A stretch of 64,000 nucleotides of DNA from Novosphingopyxis baekryungensis DSM 16222 (GCF_000420305.1 NZ_ATUR01000004.1:186001-250000), one strand, 5' to 3'. Positions 36,448 through 46,064 are shown, numbered from the stretch's first letter. The notes: a model not told the origin generated them from the letters alone. Numbers and translations: made by a program.

Positions 36448-38274
36448 TCAGGACGCTTTCTTGCGGCCCGCTTTCTTGCGCTCGTTCGGATCGAGCAGGC
36501 CCTTGCGCAGGCGGATGCTCTGCGGGGTGACCTCGACCATCTCGTCATCGTCGATATAGGCGATGGCCTGTTCCAGCGTCATGCGCGTGGGCGGGGTGAG
36601 GCGGACGGCATCGTCCTTGCCGGTGGAGCGGAAGTTGGTGAGCTGCTTGGATTTGAGCGGGTTCACTTCCAGATCGTCGGGCTTGGCATTCTCGCCGATC
36701 ACCATGCCCTCATACACCTTCTCCTGCGGAGACACGAACAGGATGCCGCGCTCTTCCAGCGAGTTGAGGGCATAGCCGACCGCTTCGCCGGTGGAGTTGG
36801 AGATCAGCACGCCGTTCTGGCGGCCACCCACGGCGCCCTTATAGGGGCCGTATTTCTCGAACAGGCGGTTCATGATGCCGGTGCCGCGCGTATCGGACAG
36901 GAATTCGCCATGATAGCCGATCAGGCCGCGCGAGGGGGCGGAAAAGGTGATGCGGGTCTTGCCGGCGCCGGACGGGCGCATCTCGGTCAGATCGGCCTTG
37001 CGGCGCTGCATCTTCTCCACAACCGTACCGGAATGTTCGTCATCCACGTCGATGACGACGGTTTCATAGGGCTCTTCGCGGCCATTCTCGCCTTCGCGGA
37101 ACAGCACACGCGGGCGGCTGATGCCCAGCTCGAAGCCCTCGCGGCGCATGGTCTCGATCACCACGCCCAGCTGCAGCTCGCCGCGGCCGGCCACTTCGAA
37201 GCTGTCCTTGTCGGCGCTTTCGGTGACGCGGATGGCGACGTTCGTCTCCTGCTCGCGGTTCAGGCGATCGCGGATCATGCGGCTGGTCACCTTGTCGCCC
37301 TCGCGGCCCGCAAAGGGGCTGTCGTTCACGGCAAAGCGCATGGCCAGCGTCGGCGGATCGATCGGCTGCGCCTCGATCGGCTCGGCCACATCGGGCTGGC
37401 AGATGGTGTTGGCCACGGTGGCATCGGTCAGGCCGGCAATGGCGATAATCTCTCCGGCCACGGCCACGTCCACGGGGACGCGCTCCAGCCCGCGAAAGCT
37501 CATCAGCTTGGTGGCGCGACCGGTTTCGACCAGCTTGCCGGTGCGGTCCATCGCCTTGATCGGGTCGTTCACGCGGATGGTGCCGGACTGGACGCGGCCG
37601 GTCAGCACGCGGCCCATGAAATTGTCACGGTCCAGCAGGGTGGCGAGGAATTTGAACGGTGCGGTCTCGTCCAGGCCGGGGGCCGGCACGTGGGAGACGA
37701 TCTTCTTGAACAGCGGCGTCAGATCGCCCTCGCGCGCGTCGACATTCTCGCTGGCATAGCCGTTGCGGCCCGATGCGTAGAGCACGGGGAAATCGAGCTG
37801 ATCGTCATTGGCGTCGAGGTTCACGAACATGTCGAACACCTCGTCCAGCACTTCCTGCGGACGGCCATCGGGACGATCGATCTTGTTGACGACGACGATA
37901 GGGCGAAGGCCCAGCGCCAGCGCCTTGCCGGTGACGAACTTGGTCTGCGGCATCGCGCCTTCGGCAGCGTCGACCAGCAGGATCACGCCATCGACCATCG
38001 ACAGGATGCGCTCCACCTCGGCGCCGAAATCGGCGTGGCCCGGGGTATCGACGATGTTGATGCGAGTCGCCTCGCCATCATGCTCCCACTCCACGCTGGT
38101 GCATTTGGCGAGGATGGTGATGCCGCGCTCTTTTTCCAGATCGTTGGAGTCCATCGCGCGCTCATCGATGCGCTGATTGTCTCGGAAGGTGCCGGACTGG
38201 CGGAAAAGCTGATCCACGAGGGTGGTCTTGCCATGGTCAACGTGGGCAATGATCGCAATGTTGCGAAGGGACAT
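36448..38274 (-). CDS. typA: Translational GTPase TypA/BipA
   Basis: The GTPase has 608 residues, the usual length. G1 is [10 protein letters not shown] (residues 10-19), the switch region ERGITILAK near residue 50, G3 DTPGHADFG near residue 75 and G4 NKIDRPD near residue 129. The C-terminal domain carries [23 protein letters not shown] near residue 430, which binds the ribosome. TypA helps 50S assembly and growth under cold or stress. It is convergent with the R-M gene. Confidence 0.97.
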   Translation of the reverse strand: MSLRNIAIIAHVDHGKTTLVDQLFRQSGTFRDNQRIDERAMDSNDLEKERGITILAKCTSVEWEHDGEATRINIVDTPGHADFGAEVERILSMVDGVILLVDAAEGAMPQTKFVTGKALALGLRPIVVVNKIDRPDGRPQEVLDEVFDMFVNLDANDDQLDFPVLYASGRNGYASENVDAREGDLTPLFKKIVSHVPAPGLDETAPFKFLATLLDRDNFMGRVLTGRVQSGTIRVNDPIKAMDRTGKLVETGRATKLMSFRGLERVPVDVAVAGEIIAIAGLTDATVANTICQPDVAEPIEAQPIDPPTLAMRFAVNDSPFAGREGDKVTSRMIRDRLNREQETNVAIRVTESADKDSFEVAGRGELQLGVVIETMRREGFELGISRPRVLFREGENGREEPYETVVIDVDDEHSGTVVEKMQRRKADLTEMRPSGAGKTRITFSAPSRGLIGYHGEFLSDTRGTGIMNRLFEKYGPYKGAVGGRQNGVLISNSTGEAVGYALNSLEERGILFVSPQEKVYEGMVIGENAKPDDLEVNPLKSKQLTNFRSTGKDDAVRLTPPTRMTLEQAIAYIDDDEMVEVTPQSIRLRKGLLDPNERKKAGRKKAS

Positions 38275-38400
38275 GGTTGTTCTGCCTGCAGGAAAGGGAC
38301 AGGCGCCGTCCGCCCGTCATATACGCGCGGTCCTATAGCGAAGCTTGTGCGGCGCAGCAAGGGCTGTGGATTCCGCTTGCATGCCATGGGCGGCGCGGCG

Positions 38401-39375
38401 ATGGCCCGGCGCATGATCTGGCGCGCCTTTACCGACAAATTCGTGATGCTGCTGTTCGCCACGGTGGCGCTGGCCAGCGTGCTGCCCGTGAGCGGACGGT
38501 CGGCCGAGATCGCCAGCGATGTCAGCGCGGCGGCGATCTTTCTGCTGTTCTTCCTGCACGGCCTGCGCCTGCCGCGCGAGGAGCTGGGCCGCGCGCTGAA
38601 GAACTGGAAGCTGCAGGCGGCGCTGTTCCTGTTCGTCTTCGGCCTGATGGCGGCGGCGGGCTTTGGCCTGTCGCATCTGATGCAGACCGTCCTGCCGGTC
38701 GATCTGGCGCTGGGCCTGCTGTTCCTTGGCACCCTGCCCTCCACCGTCCAGTCCGCCACCGCCTATTCCAGCCTGGCGGGCGGCAATGTGGCGGCCTCCG
38801 TGGTGGCCGCCGCGCTCTTGAACCTGATCGGCGTGGTGCTGACACCGGTCCTGTTCGCGGCGCTGGCGAGCACGGCGGGCGTGACCGTGACGGGAGACGC
38901 GGTGCTGCGCATCCTGTCCATCCTGCTGCTGCCCTTTGCGCTCGGGCAGATTTTGCAGCGCTGGCTGCGCCCGCTGGTGGCCGAGCGCAAGGCGCTGGTC
39001 ACCTGGATGGACCGCACCGCGATTGCCATTGCCGTCTATGTCGCCTTTTCGGGCGCGGTGGTGGACGGCGCGCTGGGCCGGGTGAGCGCGGGCCAGTTCG
39101 CGATGCTGGGCGGCGTCATCGCGCTGTTTCTGGCGATCGGCTTCGGCGGGGCCTGGCTTACCGGCGGGGCCCTGCGGCTGGACGGGCCGGACCGGCGCAC
39201 CATGCTGTTTTCCGGCGCGCAGAAAAGCATCGCCATCGGCGCGCCGCTCGCCGCGATCCTGTTCGCGCCGGACCGGGCGGGCGTGATCCTGCTGCCGGTG
39301 CTGGTCTATCATCTCGCGCAGCTGGTCCTCAGCGCGCCGCTGGCCGCGCGGCTGGGCGCCAGTGCCGACGGCTGA
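38401..39375 (+). CDS. Bile acid:sodium symporter-like transporter (SBF-like/YfeH type)
   Basis: The product is about 324 residues with ten hydrophobic segments. LGTLPSTVQSATAYSSLAGGNVAASVVAAALLNLIGVVLTP near residues 110-150 is the crossover region of the SBF-like family, and SGAQKSIAIGAPLAAILF near residue 270 the second repeat's counterpart. Substrate unknown. ATG 38401 (MARRMIWRAFTDKFV) is chosen; ATG 38386 is an alternative. It is divergent from typA, with 126 nt between. Confidence 0.85.
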   Translation: MARRMIWRAFTDKFVMLLFATVALASVLPVSGRSAEIASDVSAAAIFLLFFLHGLRLPREELGRALKNWKLQAALFLFVFGLMAAAGFGLSHLMQTVLPVDLALGLLFLGTLPSTVQSATAYSSLAGGNVAASVVAAALLNLIGVVLTPVLFAALASTAGVTVTGDAVLRILSILLLPFALGQILQRWLRPLVAERKALVTWMDRTAIAIAVYVAFSGAVVDGALGRVSAGQFAMLGGVIALFLAIGFGGAWLTGGALRLDGPDRRTMLFSGAQKSIAIGAPLAAILFAPDRAGVILLPVLVYHLAQLVLSAPLAARLGASADG

Positions 39376-39515
39376 GACCGCGCGCCAGCCTTGCCCGCCG
39401 GGCAGGGAAAGGCCGAACGCCCCTTCCCACTGTTCTGCCAATGCAATACAGTGTAAGATGAACGCGCTTGATGGACGGCCCGGCAGCCGCCATCTTTTGC
39501 AGTGAAGGAGAATGC

Positions 39516-40745
39516 ATGGCCCAGCCTACCGATTCCGCGACCCAGACCGCGACTGCATCCAAGCTGGAACTGACCCCGCCCGATCCCGTGCCCACCGTGA
39601 CCGCGGAACGCGCCGCCGGTCTGGTGCCGGTGAGCGAGGAGAAGAAGAGCAAGCTGGACGAGAAGGTGGACCAATTCCTCAGCGAGCTGGTGGCGCAGGA
39701 CGTGAACTCGCCCGAATTCGGCAAGCGCGTGGACCAGATCACCAATATGGGCCGCAAGGAGTTGCAGGTGGCCGCCGGGCAATCCAACCGCTTCCTCGAC
39801 CGGCCCGTACGCGCGATGGACGAGACCAGCGGCGTTGGCGCCGATCTGGCCGAGCTGCGCCGCACGGTGGAGGATCTCGATCCCAGCAAGCGCGGCAAGC
39901 TGCTGCAGAAGAAGAAGCTGTTCGGCGTCATCCCCTTCGGCAACAAGCTGCGCGACTATTTCGACGGCTACAAGAGCGCGCAGGGGCATATCTCCTCGAT
40001 CCTCGACCGGCTGAAGAACGGCAAGGACGAGCTGCTGATGGACAATGCCGCCATCGATGTGGAGCGCACCAAGCTGTGGGAGGCGATGGGCAATCTGGAG
40101 CAGATGATCCACATCTCCAAGACCATGGACCAGCGGCTGGAGGACAAGGCCGACGAGCTGGACCATAGCGATCCGGCCAAGGCCAAGGCGATCCGCGAGA
40201 CGGCGCTATTCTATGTGCGCCAGCGCACGCAGGACCTGCTCACGCAGATGGCGGTGACCGTGCAGGGCTATCTGGCGCTGGACCTCGTCAAGAAGAACAA
40301 TGTCGAGCTGTTGAAGGGCGTGGACCGCGCCAGCACCACCACCGTCGGCGCGCTGCGCACCGCCGTCACCGTGGCGCAGGCGATGACCAATCAGAAGCTG
40401 GTGCTCGATCAGATCACCGCGCTCAACACCACCACCGCCAACATCATCCAGGGCACCGGCAAGATGATGCGCGAAAACACCGCCCTGATCCACGAGCAGG
40501 CCAGCAGCAGCACCATCCCGCTGGAAACGCTGAGCCAGGCGTTTCAGGATATCTATGACACGATGGACACGATCGACCAGTTCAAGCTGGCCGCGCTGGG
40601 ATCGATGAAGCAGACGGTCGATTCGCTGGAAGGCGAAGTGGAGAAGAGCAAAGGCTATATCGCCCGCGCCGAAGGCCAGGCCAACGCGCTGAAGGATGCG
40701 CGCGGGGCCGAGCCGGAACTGCTGAGCGCGCTGGGGGCCGAATGA
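39516..40745 (+). CDS. Toxic anion resistance protein (TelA/KlaA family)
   Basis: The 409-residue protein is predicted to be largely coiled helix, with KLFGVIPFGNKLRDYFDGYKSAQGHISSILDRL near residue 130 and TQDLLTQMAVTVQGYLALDLVKKNNVELLKGVDRASTTTVGAL near residue 250, both classical TelA signatures. TelA was named for plasmid tellurite resistance, but chromosomal homologues act in envelope stress and the mechanism is unknown. GAAGGAG at 39504-39510 precedes ATG 39516. It is followed by a membrane-protein gene after 52 nt. Confidence 0.92.
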   Translation: MAQPTDSATQTATASKLELTPPDPVPTVTAERAAGLVPVSEEKKSKLDEKVDQFLSELVAQDVNSPEFGKRVDQITNMGRKELQVAAGQSNRFLDRPVRAMDETSGVGADLAELRRTVEDLDPSKRGKLLQKKKLFGVIPFGNKLRDYFDGYKSAQGHISSILDRLKNGKDELLMDNAAIDVERTKLWEAMGNLEQMIHISKTMDQRLEDKADELDHSDPAKAKAIRETALFYVRQRTQDLLTQMAVTVQGYLALDLVKKNNVELLKGVDRASTTTVGALRTAVTVAQAMTNQKLVLDQITALNTTTANIIQGTGKMMRENTALIHEQASSSTIPLETLSQAFQDIYDTMDTIDQFKLAALGSMKQTVDSLEGEVEKSKGYIARAEGQANALKDARGAEPELLSALGAE

Positions 40746-40797
40746 TGCTTGCCGCGCGCAGTTTGCCCTTCATCCCGGCGACAGATTGAGGAACGCC

Positions 40798-41517
40798 ATG
40801 GTCTCCGCCTCCGGTTCCGACGCCATTCTGCGCAGCGCCAGCGCCGTGATCCCCAATCAACGCGCGCGGCGCGACGGATCGATCGGCGAGCGGTCCAAGG
40901 CGCTCAAGCGCAAGAAAGCGATGCAGAAACTGGCCGTGGGCGCGGGCGGTGCCGCCGCCGTGGTGATCGCGGCGATGGTGGTCGGCATGATTTTGAACGG
41001 CATCGGCTTTGTCGGGGTGATGATCGCCATCGGGCTGATCCTGCTGGCCTTTGTCATCGCGGCGATCCTGCCCGGCTTGCCCGAACCGACGCCCGAAAGC
41101 ATCCAGAAGGCGGACCTCAAGACGCTGGCCGGCAAGACCGAAATCTGGCTGGAACGCCAGCGCCCGGCCCTGCCCGCGCCCGCCGTCACGCTGATCGACG
41201 GGATCGGCACCCGGCTCGATCAGCTCTCCCCGCAGCTCGCCACGCTGGGCGAACATGATCCGGCAGCCAACGAAGTGCGCAAGCTGGTCGGCGATTATCT
41301 GCCCGAAATGATCAACAGCTACCGCTCGATCCCCGAACCGCTCCGGCGGCAGGACAATGGCGGCGCCACCCCCGAAGAGCAGCTCATCGGCGGCCTGCAG
41401 CGGATCGACCGCGAGATCGAAACCATGACCGGCCAGATCGCCCGCGGCGAACTCGACAAGCTGGCAACAAGAGGCCGGTTCCTGGAACTGAAATATGACG
41501 GTGCCGACGAGGCCTGA
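40798..41517 (+). CDS. Membrane protein partner of TelA, unknown function
   Basis: The 239-residue product has a basic N-terminus (about residues 25-48), two adjacent hydrophobic segments (GGAAAVVIAAMVVGMILNGIGF and VGVMIAIGLILLAFVIAAILPGL) and a C-terminal helical cytoplasmic domain of about 140 residues. TelA genes are often paired with XpaC-type membrane proteins, and this may be a distant relative, but I see no decisive motif. GAGGA at 40788-40792 supports ATG 40798. It is the second gene of the telA unit. Confidence 0.75.
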   Translation: MVSASGSDAILRSASAVIPNQRARRDGSIGERSKALKRKKAMQKLAVGAGGAAAVVIAAMVVGMILNGIGFVGVMIAIGLILLAFVIAAILPGLPEPTPESIQKADLKTLAGKTEIWLERQRPALPAPAVTLIDGIGTRLDQLSPQLATLGEHDPAANEVRKLVGDYLPEMINSYRSIPEPLRRQDNGGATPEEQLIGGLQRIDREIETMTGQIARGELDKLATRGRFLELKYDGADEA

Positions 41518-41534
41518 GGGGCATCGACCGAAGA

Positions 41535-41609
41535 TGGTGGGCGCGGCAAGGATTGAACTTGCGACCCCACCCGTGTGAAGGGTGTGCTCTACCACTGAGC
41601 TACGCGCCC
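41535..41609 (-). tRNA. tRNA-Val (anticodon CAC)
   Basis: Read on the minus strand, GGGCGCG (from 41609) pairs with CGCGCCC (41545-41539), and CCA is encoded at 41537-41535. The anticodon stem-loop CACCC-TTCACAC-GGGTG gives CAC (valine). The T-arm is identical to that of the GAC isoacceptor (GCAAGTTCAATCCTTGC). Confidence 0.97.
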
Positions 41610-41652
41610 GGATCGTTGATCCGAAGGCGGGGCCAATGCCAGAGCGCGGCGG

Positions 41653-42465
41653 CTATTGCAAGCGTGCTCCGTCCGCCACGCTCGTTTCTGTCTGCGCGAT
41701 GGCGGCGTGCTGCCAATCCGGCAGGTCCAGGCCGGCCATATCCTCCACCCGGCGATGCTCGACCGACAGGCCGAGATCGGGATAGGCGATGCGCTGGCGC
41801 TTCTCGTTCGCCTGATCGATCGGCACGACCACCAGCCGCCGGTTGATCTTCTGCCGCCAGTTCATCCGCGCGGTATTTTCCTGGCCGACATAGCAGCCCT
41901 TGTCGAACGCGACGCCGTGCAGCTCGATGGCATTGCATTCCAGCCACAAGGTGGCGTCCTGCCCCAGCTCGTCCGTGCCTTCCGGCACGCCGAGCGACAG
42001 GCGGTGCGCCCGCCAGGCATCGGAAACATCGCGATCCTTATCCCTCATCGGCGCAATCCAGCGGTGGCCGAGCGCCGGGATACGCGGGTCGCGCGCGGCG
42101 GCGGCGGCATCGTCATCCCCGGACGGCCCGGCATCGGCTGACCAGAACACCCCCAGCATCGGGTCCTTGGCGATCGCGATCTTGCGGCGCAGGCGGTAGA
42201 TCGACAGCCGCTTGATCAACGCATCGGCCTGGGCCGCCTCGCAATCGATCAGCACATTGGCCCCATCGGCCCAGAGCAGGAAATCGAACAGCGCCTTGCC
42301 CTGCGCGGTGAGCAGCGCGGCCCAGATCGGTGGCGCGTCCGCCGCCGCCTCAAGCTGCCGCATATCGTTGGTGACGAGGCCCTGCAGGAAGCCGCGCACG
42401 TCCTCCTCCGGCTCGGTGGCGGAAATGCGGATGATGGCGCGGTCGAACAGGCGGGGGGATGTCAT
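41653..42465 (-). CDS. ygfZ: Folate-binding iron-sulfur cluster assembly protein YgfZ
   Basis: The 270-residue protein has the GcvT-like fold and the invariant KGCYVGQENTARMNWR near residue 185, whose Cys is essential in YgfZ. The N-terminal half shows FLQGLVTNDM near residue 26. YgfZ uses folate in maturing a subset of Fe-S proteins, including MiaB. It is transcribed in the same direction as the adjacent tRNA-Val. Length is slightly short of the E. coli protein, as usual for alphaproteobacteria. Confidence 0.9.
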   Translation of the reverse strand: MTSPRLFDRAIIRISATEPEEDVRGFLQGLVTNDMRQLEAAADAPPIWAALLTAQGKALFDFLLWADGANVLIDCEAAQADALIKRLSIYRLRRKIAIAKDPMLGVFWSADAGPSGDDDAAAAARDPRIPALGHRWIAPMRDKDRDVSDAWRAHRLSLGVPEGTDELGQDATLWLECNAIELHGVAFDKGCYVGQENTARMNWRQKINRRLVVVPIDQANEKRQRIAYPDLGLSVEHRRVEDMAGLDLPDWQHAAIAQTETSVADGARLQ

Positions 42466-42564
42466 GCCCCATGAGATAGGCCTTCACCGCGATCATTAAA
42501 ACCGTTTGCCGGGTGCTTGTCGGTGGGCGGGACTTCTATAAACTATGGGCGCAAAACCCAGCAT

Positions 42565-42587
42565 GGCCCTTCGACAAGCACGGGGCC
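42565..42587. repeat. REP-like element before pyrC
   Basis: GGCCC and GGGCC flank a core with TTCGACAAGC. From memory, variants of CCTTCGACAAGCTCAGG are abundant small repeats in sphingomonad genomes. A GTGCTTGTCG at 42513-42522 is the exact complement of CGACAAGCAC at 42572-42581, so the two may form a distant inverted pair around a TATAAA at 42537-42542. Confidence 0.4.
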
Positions 42588-42607
42588 AACGGATAGGAAA
42601 GCCGGAT

Positions 42608-43633
42608 ATGACCGAAACCCTCACCCTGCGCCGTCCCGATGACTGGCATGTCCATTTGCGCGATGGCGACATGCTGGCCGCGGTGGCCGGCTATACCGCC
42701 CGCCAGTTTGCCCGTGCGATCGTGATGCCCAATCTCTCGCCGCCGGTCACCAGCGTGGCCGCGGCGGAAAGCTACCGCAACCGCATCCGGCTGGCGGTGC
42801 CTGAGGGCATGGACTTCACCCCGCTGATGACGATCTATCTGACCGATGACAGCGACCCGGACGAGATGGCGCGCGGGCATGAAAAGGGCGTGTTCACCGC
42901 GGCCAAGCTGTATCCCGCCAACGCCACCACCAACAGCGCGGCGGGCGTGAGCGATATCGCCAATCTGGGCAAAGTGCTGGAGCGCATGGAACGCATCGGC
43001 ATGGTGCTGTGCGTTCATGGCGAGGTGACCGACCCGGCTGTGGATATCTTCGACCGGGAAGCGGTGTTCATCGATCGGATCCTGACGCCGATGGTGCGCG
43101 ATTTCCCGGCGCTGCGGATCGTGCTGGAGCATATCACCAGCGAGCAGGCGGCGCAGTTCGTGGCCGATGCGCCGCCCAATATCGGCGCGACGATCACCCC
43201 GCATCACTGCATCATCAACCGCAACGCGATGTTCGCCGGCGGCATGCGGCCGCACGCTTACTGCCTGCCGGTGGCCAAGCGCGAGCGGCACCGGATCGCG
43301 GTGCGCGCGGCGGCGACATCGGGCGATTCCAGCTTCTTCCTAGGCACCGACAGCGCCCCCCATGCGCGCGGGGCCAAGGAAAGCGCCTGCGGCTGCGCGG
43401 GCATCTTCAACGCGCCCTACGCCATCGAGACATACGCCCGGATTTTCGAGGAAGACGGCGTGCTCGACCGGCTGGAAGGCTTTGCCAGCGAACATGGCGC
43501 GCATTTCTACGGCCTGCCGCTGAACGAAGAGACGATCACGCTGCGCCGGTCGGACGCGGTGGTGCCCGATCGGCTGGACGGCGATCTGGTGCCGTTCATG
43601 GCAGGCGAGACGCCCGGCTGGTCGCTGGACTAA
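42608..43633 (+). CDS. pyrC: Dihydroorotase (class II)
   Basis: The 341-residue zinc enzyme catalyses the third pyrimidine step, cyclising carbamoyl-aspartate. Metal and catalytic residues are all visible: DDWHVHLRDGDM (residues 10-21), carboxylated Lys in AAKLYPANATTNS near residue 100, HGEVTD, LEHITS, TPHH, and GTDSAPH near residue 248. ATG 42608 gives the standard N-terminus MTETLTLRRP. Its stop overlaps the rarD stop on the other strand by 4 nt. Confidence 0.96.
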   Translation: MTETLTLRRPDDWHVHLRDGDMLAAVAGYTARQFARAIVMPNLSPPVTSVAAAESYRNRIRLAVPEGMDFTPLMTIYLTDDSDPDEMARGHEKGVFTAAKLYPANATTNSAAGVSDIANLGKVLERMERIGMVLCVHGEVTDPAVDIFDREAVFIDRILTPMVRDFPALRIVLEHITSEQAAQFVADAPPNIGATITPHHCIINRNAMFAGGMRPHAYCLPVAKRERHRIAVRAAATSGDSSFFLGTDSAPHARGAKESACGCAGIFNAPYAIETYARIFEEDGVLDRLEGFASEHGAHFYGLPLNEETITLRRSDAVVPDRLDGDLVPFMAGETPGWSLD

Positions 43634-44544
43634 AGCGCCTCGCCCCGCCGCGATCGCCGGACGCTGTCTACCGAGAAGATCACCAGCGCAAACCAGATCA
43701 GTGCGAAACAGGCCAGGCGCGGGGTCGTCAGCGGCTCATCGTACAGCAGCACGCCCAGCAGGAACTGGATGGTGGGGCCGATATAGCTGATGAAGCCCAG
43801 CGCGGTCAGCCGCATGCGGCGCGCGGCGCCGGCGAACATCAGCAGCGGAAACGCGGTCACCGCGCCGCCCGCGATCAGCAGCAGGTCGATCTTCAACGAG
43901 CTGCCGAAGCCGCCGCTGCCGCCATACATCCAGAACCAGGCCACCGCCCCCAGCGCCACGGGCGACAGGATCACCGTCTCCGCCGTCAGCCCCGGCATCG
44001 ACCCCACCGGCGCCAATTTGCGCACCAGCCCGTACATGCCGAAGCTGAAGGCCAGCGCCAGGCTGATCCACAGCGTATCGAGCGCGCCCGCCGCCAGAAT
44101 GGCCACGCCGATCATGGCCAGCAGCAGCGCGACGAAGGTGGCCCGCGTCATCCCTTCTTTCAGGAAGAAATAGCCGAGCAGCACGTTCAGCAGCGGAGTG
44201 AGATAATAGCCGAGGCTGGCCGCCAGAATATGATCGGCAAACACGGCGTAGACGTAGATCAGCCAGTTGGCCGCGATCAGCGTTGAGCTGAGCAGCATCA
44301 GCCAGCGCGTTTGCGGCGTACGCAGAACCGCCCAGAAAGACGGCAGCTGCCGGCGTATCGCCAGGATCAGCAGTAACAGCGGGACCGACCAGATCACGCG
44401 GTGCGCAACCACCTCCACCGCCGGGACGCTGGTCAGCTGCTTGAAGAACAGGGGCATGAAGCCCCAGGCCAGATAGGCCCCAATACCTTGGGCAAGGCCG
44501 CTGCCCTTTTCGGGCGGCGGCGCGGCGGCGGCAGCGCTGGTCAT
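43630..44544 (-). CDS. rarD: EamA family transporter RarD
   Basis: The 304-residue membrane protein has ten helices. It starts GIGAYLAWGFMPLFFKQLTSVPAVEVVAHRVIWSVPLL and contains ANWLIYVYAVFADHILAASLGYYLTPLLNVLLGYFFLKEG near residue 95 and LGFISYIGPTIQFLLGVLLYDEPL near the end, all RarD hallmarks. It exports or exchanges small metabolites of unknown identity. It is 4 nt downstream of a 71-residue membrane protein gene and so shares its operon. Confidence 0.93.
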   Translation of the reverse strand: MTSAAAAAPPPEKGSGLAQGIGAYLAWGFMPLFFKQLTSVPAVEVVAHRVIWSVPLLLLILAIRRQLPSFWAVLRTPQTRWLMLLSSTLIAANWLIYVYAVFADHILAASLGYYLTPLLNVLLGYFFLKEGMTRATFVALLLAMIGVAILAAGALDTLWISLALAFSFGMYGLVRKLAPVGSMPGLTAETVILSPVALGAVAWFWMYGGSGGFGSSLKIDLLLIAGGAVTAFPLLMFAGAARRMRLTALGFISYIGPTIQFLLGVLLYDEPLTTPRLACFALIWFALVIFSVDSVRRSRRGEAL

Positions 44545-44548
44545 GAAA

Positions 44549-44764
44549 TTACAGGAAGACGATCAATCGCAGGAAACACAGCACGAAGATCAGGATGCAG
44601 AAATTGCGCCCGCTCTTCCGGCGCGAGAAGCTGCCGATCAATATGCCGATCAGCGGCAACGGCAGAATGATCAGCGCCAGCAGCCAGCCCAACACGGGCA
44701 ACACCGCCGGGATCGCAAGCACTGCGGAGACAAGACCGATAAGCCAGGCGGCGATATTTCCCAT
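44549..44764 (-). CDS. Small membrane protein (71 residues), unknown function
   Basis: The start is ATG 44764 with AGGG 8 nt upstream, and TAA ends it at 44549. It has two long hydrophobic stretches (AWLIGLVSAVLAIPAVLPVLGWLLALIILPLPLIGILIG and CILIFVLCFLRLIVFL) with a basic hinge, SFSRRKSGR, between. It lies 4 nt from the rarD start, so the two are cotranscribed. No family recognised. The 219-nt gap upstream holds nothing clear besides a CATCATGATG palindrome. Confidence 0.6.
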   Translation of the reverse strand: MGNIAAWLIGLVSAVLAIPAVLPVLGWLLALIILPLPLIGILIGSFSRRKSGRNFCILIFVLCFLRLIVFL

Positions 44765-44983
44765 GGGACAAGCCCTGCCGATTCGGCGCGGCACTGGCAA
44801 GCGCTTTCGCCCTGCACCGCACCGATCGGGAAATCTGCCGTTCAGGCTGCAAACGGTCCGTCGACGGAAAACCACCGCTGGTCTTGTCGCCGGACGTTCA
44901 TGAAACCGGGCGTAAAACTGAACTGTTCTCGACATCATGATGAACCGGCACCCCATTTCCGGTTCCGGCAAAGGAGTAGTTTC

Positions 44984-45418
44984 ATGAAGTTCGCCATCCT
45001 CGCCGTCGCAGCCGCCTTTACGATGACGGTACCGGCACCGGACCTCGGCCCCATTACCGAAGGCGCCGCCGTCCATGCCGACAGCGGCAAGCATTACAAG
45101 AAACGGTACAAGCGCCAGGAACGCTATGAGCGCCAGCGCGCGCGGGACTATCGGCAGGACCGGCGGGCCTATAACCGCGACGTTCGCCGGGATCGCCGCC
45201 TGGCCCGCAATGACCGGATCTGGCGCGGAAATGACGGGCGCTACCGCTGCCGCCGCGATGACGGCACGGCCGGCCTTGTGATCGGTGGCGCGCTGGGCGC
45301 GATTGCCGGGTCTGAAGTCGCCGGCCGGCAGAACCAGACCATCGGCGCCATCATCGGCGCTGTCGGCGGCGGCCTGCTCGGCCGTCAGATCGATCGCGGC
45401 GGGCTGAGCTGCCGCTGA
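44984..45418 (+). CDS. Exported Gly-zipper 2TM protein with basic central domain
   Basis: The 144-residue protein has a weak signal (residues 1-20) and a strongly Arg/Tyr/Lys-rich middle (KKRYKRQERYERQRARDYRQ, residues 39-58). A 17-kDa-antigen-like glycine zipper follows (GLVIGGALGAIAGSEVAGRQN and TIGAIIGAVGGGLLGRQI). AAGGAG at 44971-44976 precedes ATG 44984. Such proteins sit at the outer membrane or periplasm; the role is unknown. A terminator follows. Confidence 0.85.
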   Translation: MKFAILAVAAAFTMTVPAPDLGPITEGAAVHADSGKHYKKRYKRQERYERQRARDYRQDRRAYNRDVRRDRRLARNDRIWRGNDGRYRCRRDDGTAGLVIGGALGAIAGSEVAGRQNQTIGAIIGAVGGGLLGRQIDRGGLSCR

Positions 45419-45442
45419 TCCCACCACGATATCGTCACGCGA

Positions 45443-45472
45443 AAGGGCGCCTGTCACGGGCGCCCTTTTTTG
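45443..45472 (+). terminator. Terminator after the Gly-zipper gene
   Basis: AAGGGCG (45443-45449) pairs with CGCCCTT (45461-45467) around an 11-nt loop, followed by a T-run. Confidence 0.9.
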
Positions 45473-45524
45473 TACGCGCGAACCGGGCTACTGCGCACGC
45501 TTCCCAGCGAAAGGCGCACCCAAC

Positions 45525-46064
45525 ATGTTGAACGGCCCCCTGATCGTCACCGAACGGCTTATCCTGCGCCCGCCAGCCGCCGAGGATTTCGAGGCCGCCG
45601 CCGCCTTCCATGCCGATGCCGAGACCATGCGCTTTCTGGGCGGCGCCAAGGAGCGGTCCGAGGCGTGGCGTGCCTGGTGCACCCTGGCGGGCAGCTGGCA
45701 TATCGAAGGCTTTGGCATGTTTTCCATGATCGAGCGGGCCAGTGGCCGCTGGATCGGCCGCACCGGCCCATGGCAACCCGCCGACTGGCCGGTGGCCGAA
45801 GTCGGCTGGGCCGTGGCGAAGGACTTTGCCGGCAAAGGCTTCGCGCAGGAAGCCGCGGTCGCCTCGATCGACTATGCGTTCGATCAGCTGGGCTGGAATG
45901 CGGTGCATCACCTGATCGATCCGGAAAATACGGCGTCGATCGCGCTGGCCGAACGGTTGGGATCGCAACGCATGGGCTCCGCACGCATGCCCGCCCCGTT
46001 CGCGGACAAAGAGGTCGATTGCTACGGCCAGTCGCGCGAAACATGGCAGGCGCGCACAGCCTAG
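45525..46064 (+). CDS. GNAT family N-acetyltransferase (RimJ/RimL-like)
   Basis: The 179-residue protein begins TERLILRPPAAEDFEAAAAF, typical of RimJ/RimL-type GNATs, and has the acetyl-CoA loop KDFAGKGFAQEAAVASIDYAF near residue 110 and DPENTASIALAERLGSQ near residue 145. The acceptor is unknown. Its stop overlaps the stop of the convergent transporter by 4 nt. Confidence 0.9.
   Translation: MLNGPLIVTERLILRPPAAEDFEAAAAFHADAETMRFLGGAKERSEAWRAWCTLAGSWHIEGFGMFSMIERASGRWIGRTGPWQPADWPVAEVGWAVAKDFAGKGFAQEAAVASIDYAFDQLGWNAVHHLIDPENTASIALAERLGSQRMGSARMPAPFADKEVDCYGQSRETWQARTA

Noticed and set aside
36169-38380. Very long open frame antisense to typA, continuous with the transporter gene
   Set aside because: It mirrors typA in a GC-rich genome where stop codons are rare on the opposite strand. 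Only the part from about 38386 on has membrane-protein character and a start.
32715-44945. Shared TCATGATGAAC at 32715 and 44935
   Set aside because: An 11-base match within 64 kb is expected many times by chance.
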